From: Cerioporus squamosus
Lineage: Eukaryota; Basidiomycota; Agaricomycetes; Polyporales; Polyporaceae
Length of the DNA: 64,000 bases
Direction of reading: 5' to 3'
Assembly: GCA_022592435.1 (NCBI GenBank)
Contig: JABYQS010000016.1
Coordinates: forward strand, 124,001 to 188,000
Both the position numbers and the translations under genes were made by a program. Shown here in pieces: positions 22,600-34,604 of this stretch. Position 1 is the stretch's first letter; each line of letters begins with the position of its first letter. The notes under the pieces are model-generated. The model was not told the DNA's origin, made no database searches, and saw nothing but the letters and a program-made list of their open reading frames with translations.

Positions 22600-25015
22600 C
22601 TGGGGGCGGCATTGCGCAGGGACGCGACGAAGAGTCGAGCACGGAAGCTGTGAGATCGGTGAGAGCCCGCAAGCGAGAAGCGTCCAAGAGTGTTCCAAGT
22701 CAGGCCGGATGCGGAAGTGCGACCACAAGCCTGTCCGGAAGCCAATTATCGTCCGCTTCGCCGAGTATCATCCCATCTGAACGTTGATAGCATCACTCTC
22801 CCGCTCATCTCCTCGCATTCCCTGCGCATCCCAGACTGTGCTTGCAACTGCCCCAGGCTGCCCTCCGCCGCCAGAAGGCCAGCACCCCGCAACGGCCACG
22901 CCTGTCAGTGCCGCTTTTAGGCTCGTCGCCGTCTGTCGTAATGCACATCCCACCTCCGTCATCCTGTCTTCCATACTTCTGCCCCCATCATCGTCCGTAG
23001 CACCTCCACTGTCCTGTTTCCAATTCTCCCGCTCTCCTTGCATCACACCATAACACAACACGATCATTGATGCTCGCACACTTGAACCTACGCACGGGAC
23101 AGCCTCTCCGAGTGATACGCCGGCGCCGCACATCGCCCGCAGTGGCGCCCTGCGGTTATGCTGCCTTATGCAATCCCCGCCTCTTCTCGGCTGCGGATGT
23201 CTTTTTTTCGCCTCATCTTGGCGGAAGCTATTAGCCTTCCAACTCCATGGCCACGTACTAGTCTACGCCCCCAGCTTTTCCCATCGCGCGAGCTTCTTGG
23301 ATATCTTCGCCGCGCGATGTCCTAGGGAAATCCATGGATATCCGCACAACGCGCCGATCGGTCTCATGCCCACTAAGCCGCTGTCCGACACCTCCGCCTT
23401 CCCTGACCGTCTTATGCAAACCGATGTGCCTGGATGGTCAGGAATGATCTCGCTCGGAGCGAAGTCTTGTTGGCATGACACACCAGCGTACAATAGCAGC
23501 ACCGGCCTCGTCTCCGTGCATGATACGCCCGCCTGCGACTGCGATGGACAACAACAACCGCCTTCGGGATCTGGGCGGCGCATTTCCCAGAGTTCGCCGC
23601 TCGCGCCTAAAAATCATCCGAGTCAAACAACACGTGTGTGGTCTTCGAGGCGAACTCTGCTTACCGGGGCGAAATGGGGCCAGTTCGGGGCCCATGTCGA
23701 CTGTGCGCAGCCAAGCGACTCGTTGGAAACCGAAGTCCCGGTGTACGTGGGCACATGCCACGCCACCGGACGTTCATCCTGGTTCTGACGGCCATGGCTA
23801 TCGGACATCAGCGCTCACTCAACCGCGGTAGGAAGCCACCTGCCAACCGCTGCGACGTCGCTCTCATGGAAGCCGCTGCATGAATGAATGAACACAGATG
23901 CCTGCAGCTGTCGAACCACGCTGCTGTAGGAGCCGGAAGTCGAACCAGGAAGGACCTCCTGGAGCTTCAATCCTGTACCCGTGTTGGTATCCTCCCGGAG
24001 TGCCCGGGAGAAATAGCCCTGCCTGCTGTGAGCATGACTTGGCAGTTGCGTACGTATCACTCACTCTGTGGGTTCTATCGCCGAAGGTTGCGACCAAGCA
24101 CGACGAAATCAATAAACAGCGGTTTCTATTGGTGCCGCACGAGACGTTGCCTCCCACGTCGCCGTAAGTTCGCCCATGCAGTGTGGCGGCTATCTGCCGA
24201 CATAGCTGTATGTGGTCTATCTGCAGAAACTTCAGGGGTCAGCTAAGCAAACGCTACCCTCAACCAAGCACGTACGTTGTGCCACAGCACCAGAAGAAAC
24301 ATGCATGCTGTCCGTCGATCGTAACGACCGGTCCATGAGCGTTCAGGCGAACCCTCAATACCACCGCGCCGCGGCTCGAGCTTCGCCGCGCTGCGGTGAG
24401 AACCCTCGAGCTTCTTCCGTACTGGCATCCGGTGACGACATGGTCTTGTAAGGTTGTGGTCATGTAGTAGCGTCGTGAATGCGCCTCAACAGACAGGCAC
24501 GTCCGCACGTCGCACCTATCGATATGCCTGAACACGCCGGAATGCCCTATGCCGACGAAGCTATGTCTATAGCACCAAGCATGTCAGCAGGGGCGGAGAA
24601 GCGCGTGACATCAAAGTTTGTTGGCGTTCTGATCAGTCATGGAGGATGTCTTGTGGATATTCGGATATCCGATGCGCTGGCTGAGCACGACGTGCGCGCT
24701 GCGGTTGGATATCTGCACACTGCGTGGTGGAGATCAGCTATACTTGACAGGCACACCACGAGAAGCGGAGGGAAATTACTTACATATGGTACACGTGTTA
24801 CGGATTCTTGGTCTGTCAGTCACAAAATGAGTTCAGGCGTGCGCGATGAGAACGGAAGCAAGACAACCACTAGCAAAGTGCGACGAGCGTGGACAGTGAC
24901 AGAGAATAGGAACGGTCAGTGGGATATCATGATTGTAGATCAAACCAAACCCTCAGAAGCCGCTGGACCTCATGCTGCGGGATCACATCTGCAGTAACCC
25001 AATGCCTGAACATCA
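22600..25015. other. Intergenic region with no supported gene
   Basis: About 2.4 kb of unique-looking sequence. The longest open frames (23168-23788 and 24479-24997, plus strand) have low-complexity translations without domain features and overlap opposite-strand frames of similar length, so I do not call them genes. Confidence 0.55.
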
Positions 25016-27342
25016 TCAGTCGGAGAAAGGGACGTCCGACTGTGGTATATGTATGTAGGTATCACGGTGAGCGTTGACCGTACAGAAGAGATAGGAACAC
25101 TCACCGAAGGCGTCTCCGTCGTGTATTTCTCCTCTAGCAACCCTGTATAAGCTCGCTGTGCCCACTGGTCCAGCTGATGCATCTCCTCCTTCAATGGAAC
25201 AGATGAATAACCTCCCCAGATCTTGAAAACAGCCGGTAGAGCCTTCCAGATGCGCTCGCACAGGGGGAGCGTCTCGGAGAGCGGGCGGCCGCGATGCCAT
25301 TCTGCTTCGAACGCAACCTTCAAAAAATCTGCAGCACTTTCATGCATCAGTTGCTATCCACCTGGTGAAAGGAAGTGGATGAGGTGGCAGGGGAACGCAC
25401 AAGGGAAGAACTCATCGTCCGGCGGGTACATTTCCGCCGCTTTCTGATAGAACTTAGCCGCTGCGGCAAGCATCTTCTCGGTCTCCTCTGCGTCGTTGTC
25501 TTTCTTCGCGCTCAAGCCCTGCTGCAGGAAAACGGCGCCGAGTGTGCTGCGTCAAGACCGCACAATTAGCCATGGATCCACCTACGAGCGACCTCGGTCA
25601 CGATGAGGGTAATACATACGCATGCGCATCTGCGACCGGGAAGACATGGAAGGAATACCAAGCTCCCTTGTCCATGGGTTCATCGTCTCCCTCCTTGGGG
25701 AAGTTCTTCGTCGTCTCTTCAACCATCTGATTGGCCATGTCAATGAGCTCCTCTACGCTGTATTCGGAGTCGCTCTCGGACTCCCTCAACGCCTGATCGC
25801 AGCGCTCAGTTGAAACAACCGATGAATATCAAAGACACAAGAACTCACGCTCAGATACGCAGCCATCCGGATGCGCTTGATGGCGCGGACGAACGTCTTC
25901 TGGAAGATGTACCCGCGATCCGAGTTTGGCACGTCGTGCCAGGTGCGGGCGCCCCACTCGAGTACGTCGACGATGCTGTTGTAGTACTGCATCGCCGTCG
26001 CCTTGTCCTGCCCGCTCCGATCCACGAAGTATGCGCGGAAAAACCATGCACTGCAGATGCACATCAGCGAATGTCCACAGACGCCCATTCATCTCCGACC
26101 CGCTACTCACCGGATGGTCGAAGCCAGTGCGAGACGTGTCGGTTTCCATCCCTTCTCCTTGAGGAGCTTGACCGATTCCTCCTTCACAGTCTCAGCGCCA
26201 CCTTCTGGCCATCCGCCGAATGCAGTGAGCTCGAACTGCACTGCAAGCCGTAACCTGATCATCAATATCCGTAAGACCCCGAGACAGACGAGAGACAGCA
26301 CCTTGAAGCTGCAGAGACTCAATCCAGTCTTCCGAGTCCATGTGAAACACACGCTGATCCCGCAGTAGGCCCCCAACGATGGCTTGCAGAGCCTGCACAG
26401 TCAGGGTGAATGATCGCATCCCACATGTGCATGTATGCGTGGATGATTACGTTCAGGTTCCCTTCAATGCCGGTCTCCGTCTTCTTGAGCTGCTTCATGT
26501 ACCGCACGCCCTCGGAGAAGTCCTGATCGGGATCGTCAGGGCACGATCGAGTACACGGGTCACAACCAAGGTCTTCACCTTGTATGCGTTCATGAGGGGC
26601 CATGCCTAACATCGACCCGTGAGGCGCTGCCGGAGGAATAGGGCACGGAATACCCACACAGCTGTTCAGCACGTTGTTCGCCGTCAGGACGTCTTCCATC
26701 TCGATGGCGACGATCCAGGGTGGTTTGACGTTGGATGGCATTGCTTGAAGCCTGTTGCTCTCCATCGTCCTGCTTTGAAGTGCCTCCAAGCCTTCTTGGG
26801 ACATCCTCAGGCCCTCCTCGTAATGTGACTTTAGTTGCATGTCCTGGTCGGAGAGCTCTTCCGAGGGAAGGGTCCCGAGTGCTTCCTTCCATGCCTTGAT
26901 GCTCAGGTCGTACAGATGCAACTCCTGCGCTCTGGTCAGCCAAGCGAGCTCAAAATACAGCCAGACGACTCACATAGGTGGACTTTCCAAGCCTTGCCCA
27001 TGCCTTTCCATACTTTGGATCTAATCCGACAGCCTGAGATGCCGTGTGAACTATGCTGTGACTTAGTAGCCGAGAGCTCAAACCTTCTGCGCATCCTTGG
27101 CCGCATCCAGATATCTACTGGTGGTCAACTACTGTACGTCTATTCGCAAGAGCGATGGTGACTCACTGCTTCAGCGCGATGTAACTGGCTGCGCGGTTCG
27201 CGTACAAAATCGCGTTGTGGTGATCCAGCTTGATGGCGTCGGAATACTTCGATTGAGCCTTTGCGTAGTCGCCCTGGCTATGGAAGGCGTTCCCCTCGGC
27301 CTTCAGCTGCTCAACGCGTGCCTTCGTGTCGTCAGAAGCCAT
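25016..27342 (-). CDS. TPR-repeat protein of an Agaricomycete family
   Basis: About ten short exons run from the ATG at 27342 to the stop at 25016. The N-terminus is a clear TPR: E-Q-L-K-A-E-G-N-A-F, then G-D-Y-A-K-A-Q-S-K-Y-S-D-A-I-K-L, A-I-L-Y-A-N-R-A-A-S-Y, and in the next exons D-P-K-Y-G-K-A-W-A-R-L-G-K. These carry the W/L-G-Y-A-F-A-P pattern of Hsp-binding TPR co-chaperones. The rest is a long helical region with H-M-W-D-A-I-I-H-P, Y-Y-N-S-I-V-D-V-L-E-W-G and M-A-N-Q-M-V-E-E-T-T. The last exon ends S-S-D-V-P-F-S-D. Proteins with an N-terminal TPR and this C-terminal body recur in Agaricomycetes with no known function. Binding of Hsp70/Hsp90 tails is an inference from the TPR alone. Confidence 0.8.
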
Positions 27343-27840
27343 GTCAATCCTACATCCGAGACAGAGCCCTGTCAGTGTCAAATGGATGGGTGTGAGATCG
27401 TCCTCGGCTGTGGAGACTCTCCCAGGGTCCTAGAAGCATGCCCGAAGAGGAAACCACATGATCCCAGAGGTTATGCATCCTGGATTGGCAGACGAGCTGG
27501 ACCACAGACAACTCGCGAAGACGATGCGTTTCGAGTGACATTATGGACGACTGCGAAGAGAACGCAGCCACAGATTACAAATTACGGCGGCTCACGGTGA
27601 AGATCTGGAGGGGAGAGCTCGAGCGAACCAGTCACTGCTACGCGAGCGTCGGGAACACAGGGGAGGGCGTAGAGGGTAGAGAGGGAACGATCAACACCGG
27701 GACGCTGCGCAATTACAGACTAAGAGAAACATCATACACAGAATATTGGGAACATAACCTCCACCCCTGAATGAACGCCAATTCTTTCCATCCTCCTCCG
27801 TGTATGCGTCATAAGGATTCGCCGGGCTGCCTGTGAGCGC
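27343..27840. other. Intergenic, no gene seen
   Basis: 498 bp: promoter of the TPR gene and 3' region of the RRM-like gene. Confidence 0.5.
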
Positions 27841-28692
27841 TCACTCGCTCACGACAAGGCCGGCCATCGCACGCTGGACCTCCGGAACACCGTTGCCAGC
27901 ACCGCCCACCATGCGCGGGGGCAACCCCGGGTGCCTCATTCCCAACGCCGCGCCCAACATCCTCTTGCCAGGATCTCCAATACGCGGAGCACCGTGGTCA
28001 GGCTGGGCAGCGAGGACAGCAGGGTCGTTAGCCGTCGGATCTATGGGAGAGACATCCGGACCGAGCGAGGAGGAAATGAGCGCATTGAGAGTGGGTGTGC
28101 GGGGAGGTTAGGAAGGGTGGGCGAGGGCTCGCGGTCGCGGTCGCGCGCACCTTGATCGAGCGTATTGCCGTTCGCATGAGCGCTGCCGTTGGACAGGTTG
28201 TTGTTGCGGTACGAGTGGCTGATGGAGACACCACGGGCATGCGAGACGGAGTTGCGGACGTTGTGGCCACGTCCAGAGTTGTTGTGCGTGCGGGCGTTGA
28301 CTGATTGGATTATCTCCTGTGCGTCGGGGCCGTCGTATGGCTTAATGGTAGCGGTGCCCGAGGAGTTGGGCGAGGTGAAGATGGAGGGAGGGAATGCCAG
28401 GGCATGGAGATAGGCCCGCTTGGCTGCAGAGCAGGTGCATGTAAGTACGCGAAGCGAATGGGTATCACCGAGCCTGTGCTCAGTCAGGATATAGCCACAC
28501 ACCTACGGTCGCGTCATTGAACACAATCAAGAGGCTGGTGTCGTTAATCCACTTGATCTTGAAGCCGCCGTTCACATTGTCCCACTCGGAGAACGCAGCT
28601 TGGATGTCCCTGGTCTTGAGCTCCTTCGGGAAGCCAGTGAGGGAGAGGATGCGCGTAACGCAGGCGGAGAGCTGGGAGAGAGCAGCAGCCAT
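27841..28692 (-). CDS. RRM-like protein related to R3HCC1L (R3H/coiled-coil family)
   Basis: Exons 28692-28503, 28423-28151 and 28040-27841 give 220 residues. The N-terminal 75 residues fold like an RRM: L-S-L-T-G-F-P-K-E-L-K-T-R-D-I (strand 1 and helix 1), then W-I-N-D-T-S-L-L-I-V-F-N-D and A-K-R-A-Y-L-H-A-L as later strands. The C-terminal block G-K-R-M-L-G-A-A-L-G-M-R-H-P-G-L is recognisable in fungal relatives of R3HCC1L. A low-complexity Asn/Ser/His-rich linker joins the two. The donor at 28502 was chosen over an alternative GTAGGT five bases away because only it keeps the A-K-R-A-Y frame. An RNA-binding role is inferred from the fold. It is divergently arranged with the Fic gene, 690 bp apart. 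Confidence 0.72.
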
Positions 28693-29382
28693 CGTGACTG
28701 GAGTGATGATATGGACAGGCGGCGGATGTGCGTGTGGTGCTGTGCGAGCGGCGGGTGGAGGGGCTGAGCGAGAAAAGTTAAAGATGATAGAGCTATACGT
28801 TAAGCGGACGAGACGGTGCAGAGGAGACGGAGGAAAGAGCGGGAGATGGTCGTACAGAGAATTTCGGACAGAGCCAAGAAGCACACAGGACCCCAGCGCC
28901 GGTGCGCATCAGGCGCGGCCCCGCTAAGGGCACACCGCGGCTTCTTCCATCACCACTTTCTGACGGTCTCCCACCAAGTAACAACGCCGTAAGTAATCCG
29001 CAGTCCACATAACAATCCACCAGCAAACCACTCCGCAGACGCTGCGATTCCCGTAAGTCGGGAGGTTAAGCCTACAGTAAGTGTGTATCTATCGCAACCA
29101 TCGGCCATCTCTGGACCTGTCTGTCGCCTCCATCGCACCCAGCACGACGGCAGGCGGAGATCGGCGTCTGTGGCAGACGACTTGGCACTGTTTCTCCGCA
29201 TACGAGCAAGTTCTCATATGCCTTGAGGCGAAGTAACGTACACCCACTCACTCATGCCAGTCTATCCCAATTGATTCAGCACACTCACATGCCACATATC
29301 GTGTGCTTATTGACTAGCAGGTGCAAGTGAGCTTTTTGTGAGCTTGACAAACACGCCGTCCGAGCTGTCGATCAAGACCGCC
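28693..29382. other. Divergent promoter region between the RRM-like and Fic genes
   Basis: 690 bp between two divergent start codons. No TATA box is obvious next to either start. The open frame at 28517-28927 is antisense to the RRM-like exon 1 and is rejected. Confidence 0.5.
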
Positions 29383-31022
29383 ATGGATTCGCACTTCCAG
29401 GCGCCTGCGATACAGGTAACGATGATGTCGATTGCCGGCTTGAATTGTGCATGTTCATAGTCGATCGGATACAGGACATACCAAACGAGGTTTCCCTCCC
29501 AGATCGGGAGCGACTGGCCGGGACAACCAACCTCGTTCAGCGGATGGCGTTATGCGAAGAGATGATCGCCCGTTACCCCGGAAAAGCCTCTATCTACTTC
29601 GAAGTCCAACTAGGGACAACACTTGGGCAGCTTGGAGCTAAAGCCCTTGCGCTCGGGCACTTTCGCAAGGTGTTTACAGTTCTTGTGTGCGTATGCTCTT
29701 CCGACTAAGTATTGCTAGGCCCAAAGCCTCCTTGCTCAGGATGGTGCCAGCGATGATTCGTTGGATATCCTGGTGGAGATCCTCTCTCGGGAAGTGGCTG
29801 CGGACTCGGCCAAAGATCTGGCGAGTTCGCTGAAAGGTGTATAGCAACCTCAGCACCGTGTTGCTCTTGACTAACCACTCACTCACTCCGACACGCAGTA
29901 CCTGTCTCTCAGAAGTGGAGACCCACGAAAGAGCACAGATTCCCTACCACCCAGCCCTATCTTCCGGCTGGCCACGAAGAGATCAAGGACCAATGGTCCG
30001 CTCTATCCGCCCGAACGTTCCTTCACGAGGCATACCTGAGGAAACTTGTGGTCGAGACCAATTACATCGAGGACGTCTTCCGTCTTACGGAGAAGGTGCG
30101 TTTCTTGACCGCACACTCATAGATTTCACTAGACTCATGAGCACAGTCAACATCGGACGTGGTGAGACGTGGAATAGCGGACGGCATCATCGAGCCCTCC
30201 ATCGAGAGCAAGCTGCGCGATGCCGACAAGATCAGACAGGTCTTGACCGACACTGAATCTGTACGTGAAAGTCGCTAGGTCGCTTTTTGTTCTATACTCA
30301 ACCACCGCTATCTACTTCAACAGGTTTATGGGATCCTAGACGAACTTATCCACGAACCGGAGAAACTCGACAGGTCCTTTATATGTCAAGCCCACGCTCG
30401 TCTCATGGAGACCTGCAGATTCCTCGAGGCGGGCCGCTACATACCCGCAGGAGAGACTCGCTCGAGTACTAGGACAACCGTTCAGATCCTAGGCCACTAC
30501 AGCGCTCAGTGCTGTCCATTTACCGAGGTAGACAAGGAACTCGACTATATCTGCACCATGTCTAAAGTGAGCCAAAAGAATTTCGGCCGCATCTCCACTT
30601 ATAAACCTGTCACCTCAGCAATGGATCAAATCTTGGCGGAATCCTTTCGCTACGGCCAGTTGGATCCACCTTCTGCTGGCACGATGCCATCCTTTCGACG
30701 TCGGTATCATTTCGACGCTGGTCAGCAGAACATCTGCTCATCTCGTTGCTTACAGGACGGTAACGGACGTATTGCCCGTATCATTGCGTCAATCCCTCTT
30801 GTCAAGGCTGGCTATCCACCTATTTCTGTGAACTTGAACCAGCGACAACAGTACTATGCAGGCACCCAGCAGGTACTGAGACCAATCGCTCCTCCGTTCG
30901 TCTGATGTGCAGCGTTAACGCGGTTAATCCGACAGGCATACGACGGGGATCACTCGCTCTTTATTCAGTGCTTGGTCGATGGTATGCGAGACACCATCAC
31001 ATATGTTCAAGGCATCGCATAG
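29383..31022 (+). CDS. Fic-domain protein (predicted AMPylase/deAMPylase)
   Basis: Nine exons (29383-29415, 29475-29669, 29719-29836, 29899-30095, 30147-30260, 30324-30566, 30619-30699, 30756-30872, 30936-31022) join in phase and give 394 residues. The catalytic motif reads H-P-F-D-D-G-N-G-R-I-A-R, a full match to HxFx(D/E)GNGRxxR: the base His, the metal-binding Asp and the phosphate-binding Gly/Asn/Arg are all present. It is split by an intron between the two Asp codons. Before it lie G-H-Y-S-A-Q-C-C-P-F and W-I-K-S-W-R-N-P-F-A-T-A-S-W-I-H, typical of eukaryotic Fic domains. Upstream, V-E-T-N-Y-I-E-D resembles the inhibitory (S/T)xxxE(G/N) helix with Asp in the last position. The N-terminal 110 residues are helical and could be TPR-like, as in FICD/HYPE. 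No signal peptide or membrane anchor is visible, so it is probably not an ER enzyme. The usual reaction is transfer of AMP to Ser, Thr or Tyr of a target; the target is unknown. Confidence 0.9.
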
Positions 31023-31285
31023 GTACTCCAGACGAGTGGTGCAGCGACTCTGCATATATGTACTAGTATGGCGAGGACTCGGAACGGATCCCAACCAACA
31101 CGATTGACACTGGCGGTCGTTGTGCACATATTGCTGGAATGCTGAACCTAACGAAGGATTCGAGCGTCGCCAGCGCGTTTCGGTGGGTGTTGGGTAGGAA
31201 GTGCTATGGAAGAGTACATGATACACAGTGAAGACCAATCAGTAATAACGATATACGCAAGTGTGACACCCTCCTGAAGTGCCTT

Positions 31286-32281
31286 CTAACCTGGCGTCGT
31301 GTCCATCCGGTCGACGGCTTTCCCTTTCCCACCATTCGCAGGTACATCTGCACCCTCCCCTAGGACCTGACCAAGGATGGCCTTCACGTCCTCCGCCCGC
31401 GCGACATCATACGCCGTTGCTGCGGTTGCACCTACAGCAGAGCTCCCCTCTGCGAAGGTCGCACCCTCCCCGGCTTCGCCCTTCGCCTTCTCCTTCGCCC
31501 GCTGCATGAGCTGGTCCACGGCCCAGTTCACATACCCAGTCTTGCTCGTCTCCCACGGCCGCTTGCCTGGCTCCGGAGAATGCCAGGCTCCAGCGCTGCG
31601 GTTGACGGGTCGATCTCGGGAAGCGACTCGACAGCGCTGTGAAGGGCTTGTAGCTGATCCGGGAGGGCGAGGAGTGCCTGCATCTGCGGGGCACGGAGGA
31701 AGGCAAGGCGCTCTTGGCGTGTGCGCGCGTGCTCGAGGTCTTTCGCAGACCTTCGCGCTGCACGGATGAAAAGACGTTTGAGCTTTCGTTGCTGTTCGTG
31801 CGAGGACGAGCGTGAGTTAACCCCAGCAACCTCGGACGAGATATGAACGCACCGCGTGCACTTTCCGCCTTAGCTCGTCAATCTCTGCAAGGAGCTCTGC
31901 TTCCTTCTCCGGCGGCTGCTCCAGATTCAGTCCCGCCTGGTGCGGGGCTACGACGGGGAGGTCCGCGGGTATAGCGAAGATGTTTCGCATTGACCACGCC
32001 TCGAAGAAGTCGAACGCGACATCGACATGGCTCTCCAGCAGCGTCTGGAACGCGACCAGTCCCTGCTCAATCTCCTGCGTTGGATCCCATTCTGCGTCCT
32101 TCTCCGCGCGTGCGTCCGCCCAGCGTTGCAGGAACTGCTCCATGGCATCTACGCTCTGCCGCGCCTCATCGTTCGCAATGTTGATGATATCATCGAGCAG
32201 GAATTGTGGGATAAAGCCGAGTAATTCAGGGAGAAGCACAGATGGAACAGTCGATGGAGGTCCGGCGGGAGGTACGCTCAT
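31286..32281 (-). CDS. MIS12: Kinetochore protein Mis12 (Mtw1), with a probable frame break
   Basis: Exon 1 (32281-31853) and exon 2 (31791 onward) encode a Mis12 homologue, a subunit of the Mis12/MIND complex that joins the Ndc80 complex to the inner centromere. Seen are L-L-P-E-L-L-G-F-I-P-Q-F-L-L-D-D-I-I-N-I-A at residues 17-37, then F-F-E-A-W-S-M-R-N-I-F-A-I-P with the family's aromatic-I-F-x-I-P signature, and a heptad helix. In exon 2 the frame runs to P-S-T-A-A-L-E-P. The family-like C-terminus (P-W-E-T-S-K-T-G-Y-V-N-W-A-V-D-Q) continues in another frame with no intron that fits. Adding one base near 31575-31585 restores one protein of about 310 residues. It shares a 240-bp divergent promoter with the coiled-coil gene to its right. 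Confidence 0.88.
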
Positions 32282-32521
32282 GGCGGTGCGAACGATAGTG
32301 GCGGGCGGACGAAGGCATGAACCACCCAGTACTCATCTTCGCGACCAAGTCGCGTCGCGCGCGCGAACGCGTCTGTCACTCTGGAGTCACACAGGAGTCA
32401 CACTAAGATCTTGCGTGATGGGACCCCGGAAACTGCTGTCTCCGAGAGCTGCCAGGCGCGAAGCGTACAACGCGCATTCCCCTAGCCTCCTACCTTCACG
32501 CTTCTGGCCAATACTTCCGCC
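32282..32521. promoter_or_regulatory. Short bidirectional promoter between MIS12 and the SIKE-like gene
   Basis: Only 240 bp separate the two divergent ATG codons, so both genes must share promoter DNA. No TATA box is visible. Confidence 0.6.
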
Positions 32522-33867
32522 ATGTACCACGGCCATGACCTCGACAGCGACCTCATACGCGCATGGCAGATTCTTCACGAACTTTCAGAACAAAATGCGC
32601 TCAATCACAAGATGGCCGCGACCCTCGCGTCGCAGGCCCATTCACTCAAAGTATGCCTGGTTGCCAACTACATCACTGCCGAGCATTCATGCATGCAAAG
32701 CGTTCTAGTCTGAAGCACAAAATGTTGCGAGCGGCTTCTCGCTGAGACACGTAAACGTGGATATCTCCAAGGGTGAGCACTATCTCGCCGCCGGATGTCA
32801 AGTGAAATGTTGACGTTCCAATCTGTCTTGTCAGAGGTATTCGAGTCCGAACTGGAGCGTCACAACGCACACATTATCATCGAGAACCACGCGCTGCTTC
32901 AAGAGAACAAGCAACTCTCGGCTCTACTGAAGGAGTACGAAGAGACAATGGAGACGGTCATGTCGAAGTTCCGCAACCATGCAGTATGTCACGACCTCAT
33001 CCTACGCAGCACGTAACTCAACCTAGTGCTCAGTTCGCAGCGCAACAACACGAACTCACCATGACTCGACATTACGAGACCCTGCTGCAAAGTCTGGACA
33101 CCTCCCTCGTCCAGAACAATTTCGCCAACAACGCAGACGCGACCGAGTCACTCTACAGACTCGCCCAGCACCTCCGCTCGCTCATGCGTGCCATGAACGG
33201 CGAAGATCCCGACTCCCCAGCTCCCCAGCCCCTCAACTCCCACGACCCGTCCTCCTCCTCCTCCTCCTCCTCCTCTTCCTCGCACCCCTCCATCCCTACC
33301 TCCGAAGAAGTCAACGCGCTCCTCACTTCCCGAGAAGACTGGGCCGTCGAGCGCGAGTTCGAGATCGCACGACTCGAACAAGAGAACGAAGCGCTCCGCC
33401 GCATGCTCGGGATCGACAGCGCATCCGCCGAGGCGAACGGCTGGCTCGAGGACGAGGCCCGCGAGCAGACCTTCCGCCGGCACTTCACCACCGCGCCCTA
33501 CCGCGCCTCGAGCCCCGGCCAGCTGGGCATCGTCCGCGGGAGCATCCCCTCGTTCGAGACCGCGTCCCACATGGTTGGCGGGAACATGGGTGGAGGCATG
33601 GGTATGGGCCCCGCGCCTGGCCCCGGGTCTGGTCCTGCCCCCGGCATGATGGCGCCGCCTGGCCAGGGTGCGGGTGGAGGTGCCCCGGTGGGGATGCCTG
33701 GGGGAAGCATGATACAGCCCGGGATGCGCGGTATGCAGGGGCGGCGGACAGCGATGTTCGGCGGCCGAGGGAGAGGAAACGGGCCTCCAATGTGGGACGG
33801 CATGAACCAGAACACGCAGGACCGGCCATGGCAGATGCAGGGAGGAGCCTTCGACCTCAGTCGGTGA
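32522..33867 (+). CDS. SIKE/FGFR1OP2-like coiled-coil protein
   Basis: Exons 32522-32650, 32709-32772, 32835-32983 and 33034-33867 give 391 residues. The N-terminal half is a coiled coil with [16 protein letters not shown] and [12 protein letters not shown] second helix near residue 240 reads [17 protein letters not shown], similar to the E-N-x-x-L-R-x-x-L helix of SIKE and FGFR1OP2, which in animals belong to the STRIPAK phosphatase complex. A serine run encoded by a TCC repeat sits between the helices. The last 110 residues are Gly, Met and Pro-rich with R-G-R-G-N-G. STRIPAK membership is inferred from the two helices only; a generic coiled-coil protein is the alternative. Confidence 0.7.
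33250..33286 (+). repeat. (TCC)n microsatellite coding poly-Ser
   Basis: An uninterrupted CCT/TCC trinucleotide tract inside the SIKE-like coding region gives about 11 serines in a row. It keeps the frame when it changes by whole units. Confidence 0.85.
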
Positions 33868-34604
33868 TGCGTTTTTCTGTTCGCTCACTTTGTACATCTC
33901 GCTTTCGTGGATTATTTATCAGTCTGGACCTTCGAGCACAACCTGACAGCAGTCGCGCAAAGCTTCACGCACGGGCGATGGTAAGGCATATGGCATATGT
34001 GTAGGATGCGACGTGAACTAGGTATGTACGGTGCAAGCGTGATACCAACAAAGACCGGGTATGGTAAATATACAACAACGCACACAGCGCACTGTGTGTA
34101 CGTGTCTACCGACAACTGTATGCGTGTAAGTGGCAAAGCGGGATGCAAGGATGGTACAGCGAAGAAAAGACTGAATGCTGGAAAAGCATTAGAGATTATA
34201 CAACGAAGGTCCTATGCATACTGGGTGTGTAGGGAGCGCCGCAGCAGGTGCTCTAACCCCCATGGACAGCAACAAGTACACTGCCCCGCCGCGGCGGTCC
34301 GCCACTGAGATGCAAGAAATAACGAGGGTGCAGATGAACGATGAGAGGGACAGGGAGGAGGGTAGCGCTGTGCGAGGAGAATAAGTAGGTATGGTCAAAA
34401 AGGAGAAGGGGATGCAATTAGCGATCGTAAGTCCGTAGCATTCATAAAGCGCAAGCGAGAGCAAGCAAGAAGCGATGCAAGGTGCAAACGCACAGTTCAT
34501 AAGCGGATCGTAGGGTTGGGGTGGGGACCAGGAGGACAACTGCAACGGTGATGAGAGAGGTCGTCAGTGAATGTTGCGAAGATGGAAAAATCGCGGCACC
34601 GTAC
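33868..34604. other. Intergenic between convergent genes
   Basis: 737 bp between converging stop codons. An alternative last intron of the minus-strand gene (GTTAGC donor near 34615, TTGCAG acceptor near 34545) could extend that gene into this stretch. Otherwise no gene is seen. Confidence 0.5.

Noticed and set aside
23168..23788. 206-codon open frame in the 22.6-25.0 kb gap
   Set aside because: Low-complexity translation, competing frames on the other strand, no introns or domain.
23935..23955. T-loop-like TTCGAC on the minus strand, possible tRNA
   Set aside because: The flanking bases do not pair into a T stem, and no acceptor or anticodon arm could be found.
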